Assembly: GCA_021151605.1 (NCBI GenBank)
Contig: JAGKWZ010000423.1
Span: forward strand, 1-5,415
Source of the DNA: Verrucomicrobiaceae bacterium
GTDB taxonomy: Bacteria > Verrucomicrobiota > Verrucomicrobiia > Verrucomicrobiales > Verrucomicrobiaceae
DNA length: 5,415 nt
Reading direction: 5' to 3'
Numbering within the stretch: position 1 is the first letter of the stretch; every line of letters starts with the position of its first letter. Under the pieces are notes generated by a model. The model was not told where the DNA came from, did no database searches, and worked only from the letters and a program-made list of their open reading frames with translations. Below are positions 4,922-5,415 of this stretch, in pieces. The translations under genes were made by a program, and so were the position numbers.

Positions 4922-5415
4922 TCAACCCAAAATGGCATCGACGAGTTTCCTCTGGCGACGGGGCATGGGTTTCGGCTTCTTGGGCTCTGGTGGACTCCAG
5001 CCATTGGCCGGCATGATGGAGAACCATTCCTTGGCTTCCTGCTCCGTGACTAATTCGCGATAGTGCTTGAAGATGATGTCCGGTGAATTGCCCGCCTCCA
5101 GAGCCACTTTGGCCGCGTCTTTAACAACGGCGAGACGGTAGCTGATGTAGGAGTGACGCAGCGCATTTCGAGGCCACTCCATGCCAAGCTTCTCAGCCAG
5201 CTTGGTGAGATCAGGCGCAACCTTGCTAACCACCTTGCCCTCTCTTGGCAATAGCTCAATCCATGCCGCCAGATTATCACTGATCGGCACGATTCGCCGC
5301 GACGCCGTCTTGGCCTGATCCGCCCTCAATGTGATGATTCGCCGGTCCAGATCTACCGCCTTCCAGTCCAAACGCTTGATCTCGGCCATGCGCAGCCCGG
5401 CAAATCCGCCAATGG
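4922..5415 (-). CDS. Tyrosine recombinase / phage integrase, C-terminal catalytic domain (5' end outside window)
   Basis: This is the last ~164 codons of a tyrosine site-specific recombinase reading leftwards; the N-terminal DNA-binding domains lie beyond the right edge. The frame is open to the edge, so the ATG at 5389 is internal. Catalytic features are visible: the first Arg in GFAGLRMAEIKRLDW (codon 5390-5392), the beta-hairpin Lys in QAKTASRR, the box-II Arg in WPRNALRHSYISYRLA, and the nucleophilic Tyr in IIFKHYRELV (codon 5060-5062). Asn replaces His in two usual places, the H of HxxR (NALRH) and the H of LGHS (GNS). This pattern is, to my knowledge, common in integrases of Verrucomicrobiota and Planctomycetota, so the enzyme may well be active. 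The tail is basic and Pro-rich (PPEPKKPKPMPRRQRK). It converges on the tail-fibre cluster with a 20-base gap and supports a mobile-element or prophage origin for the right half of the window. Confidence 0.93.
   Translation of the reverse strand, partial: IGGFAGLRMAEIKRLDWKAVDLDRRIITLRADQAKTASRRIVPISDNLAAWIELLPREGKVVSKVAPDLTKLAEKLGMEWPRNALRHSYISYRLAVVKDAAKVALEAGNSPDIIFKHYRELVTEQEAKEWFSIMPANGWSPPEPKKPKPMPRRQRKLVDAILG

Overview
The window looks like a bacterial chromosome segment, probably from a Verrucomicrobiota-type organism (Prosthecobacter/Verrucomicrobium relatives). This is an inference from three things: a large modular exported protein with kelch, Ig-like and LamG modules and YQW-(R/K)-(R/K)-NG signatures; no convincing Shine-Dalgarno sequences; and a tyrosine recombinase of the GNSPDIIFKHYREL type common in that group. 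No rRNA, tRNA, CRISPR array or insertion sequence was seen.

Bases 1-2290 hold the 3' part of a large surface or secreted adhesin-like gene on the + strand, cut by the left window edge. Its order is kelch-type propeller repeats, an Ig-like domain, a LamG/concanavalin-like domain, three more Ig-like domains and a C-terminal domain of about 170 residues that I do not recognise. The gene is broken near 785-800. The first half of LamG is in frame 1 and ends at a stop at 810; the last third of LamG is in frame 2. The middle of the LamG fold is missing, so this looks like an internal deletion rather than a single-base error. Base composition also changes inside the gene: roughly 42-47% GC in lines hand-counted before about 1020, and mostly 60-67% further downstream.

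Bases 2291-2440 show no convincing gene and may hold the boundary between the adhesin locus and a phage-derived segment. Bases 2441-4901 on the + strand form a tight cluster. It contains a phage tail-fibre-like protein with WxxVTGKPSxFP repeats and an N-terminal part that appears frameshifted, a GT-A-like glycosyltransferase starting 3 bases after the tail-fibre stop, and a short protein whose open frame has no normal start codon. Convergent to these, on the - strand, is the C-terminal catalytic half of a tyrosine recombinase/integrase (4922 to the right edge).

My reading is a decaying or rearranged prophage end. It carries a host-recognition module (tail fibre plus glycosyltransferase plus small partner) beside an integrase, next to a damaged host adhesin gene. 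The tail-fibre protein and the small downstream protein share a TAQIEW motif that is near-identical at DNA level (19 of 21 bases). This suggests they are related or recombining parts of one module. Three separate reading-frame breaks in 5.4 kb point to decay, or for the two single-base cases possibly to sequencing error.
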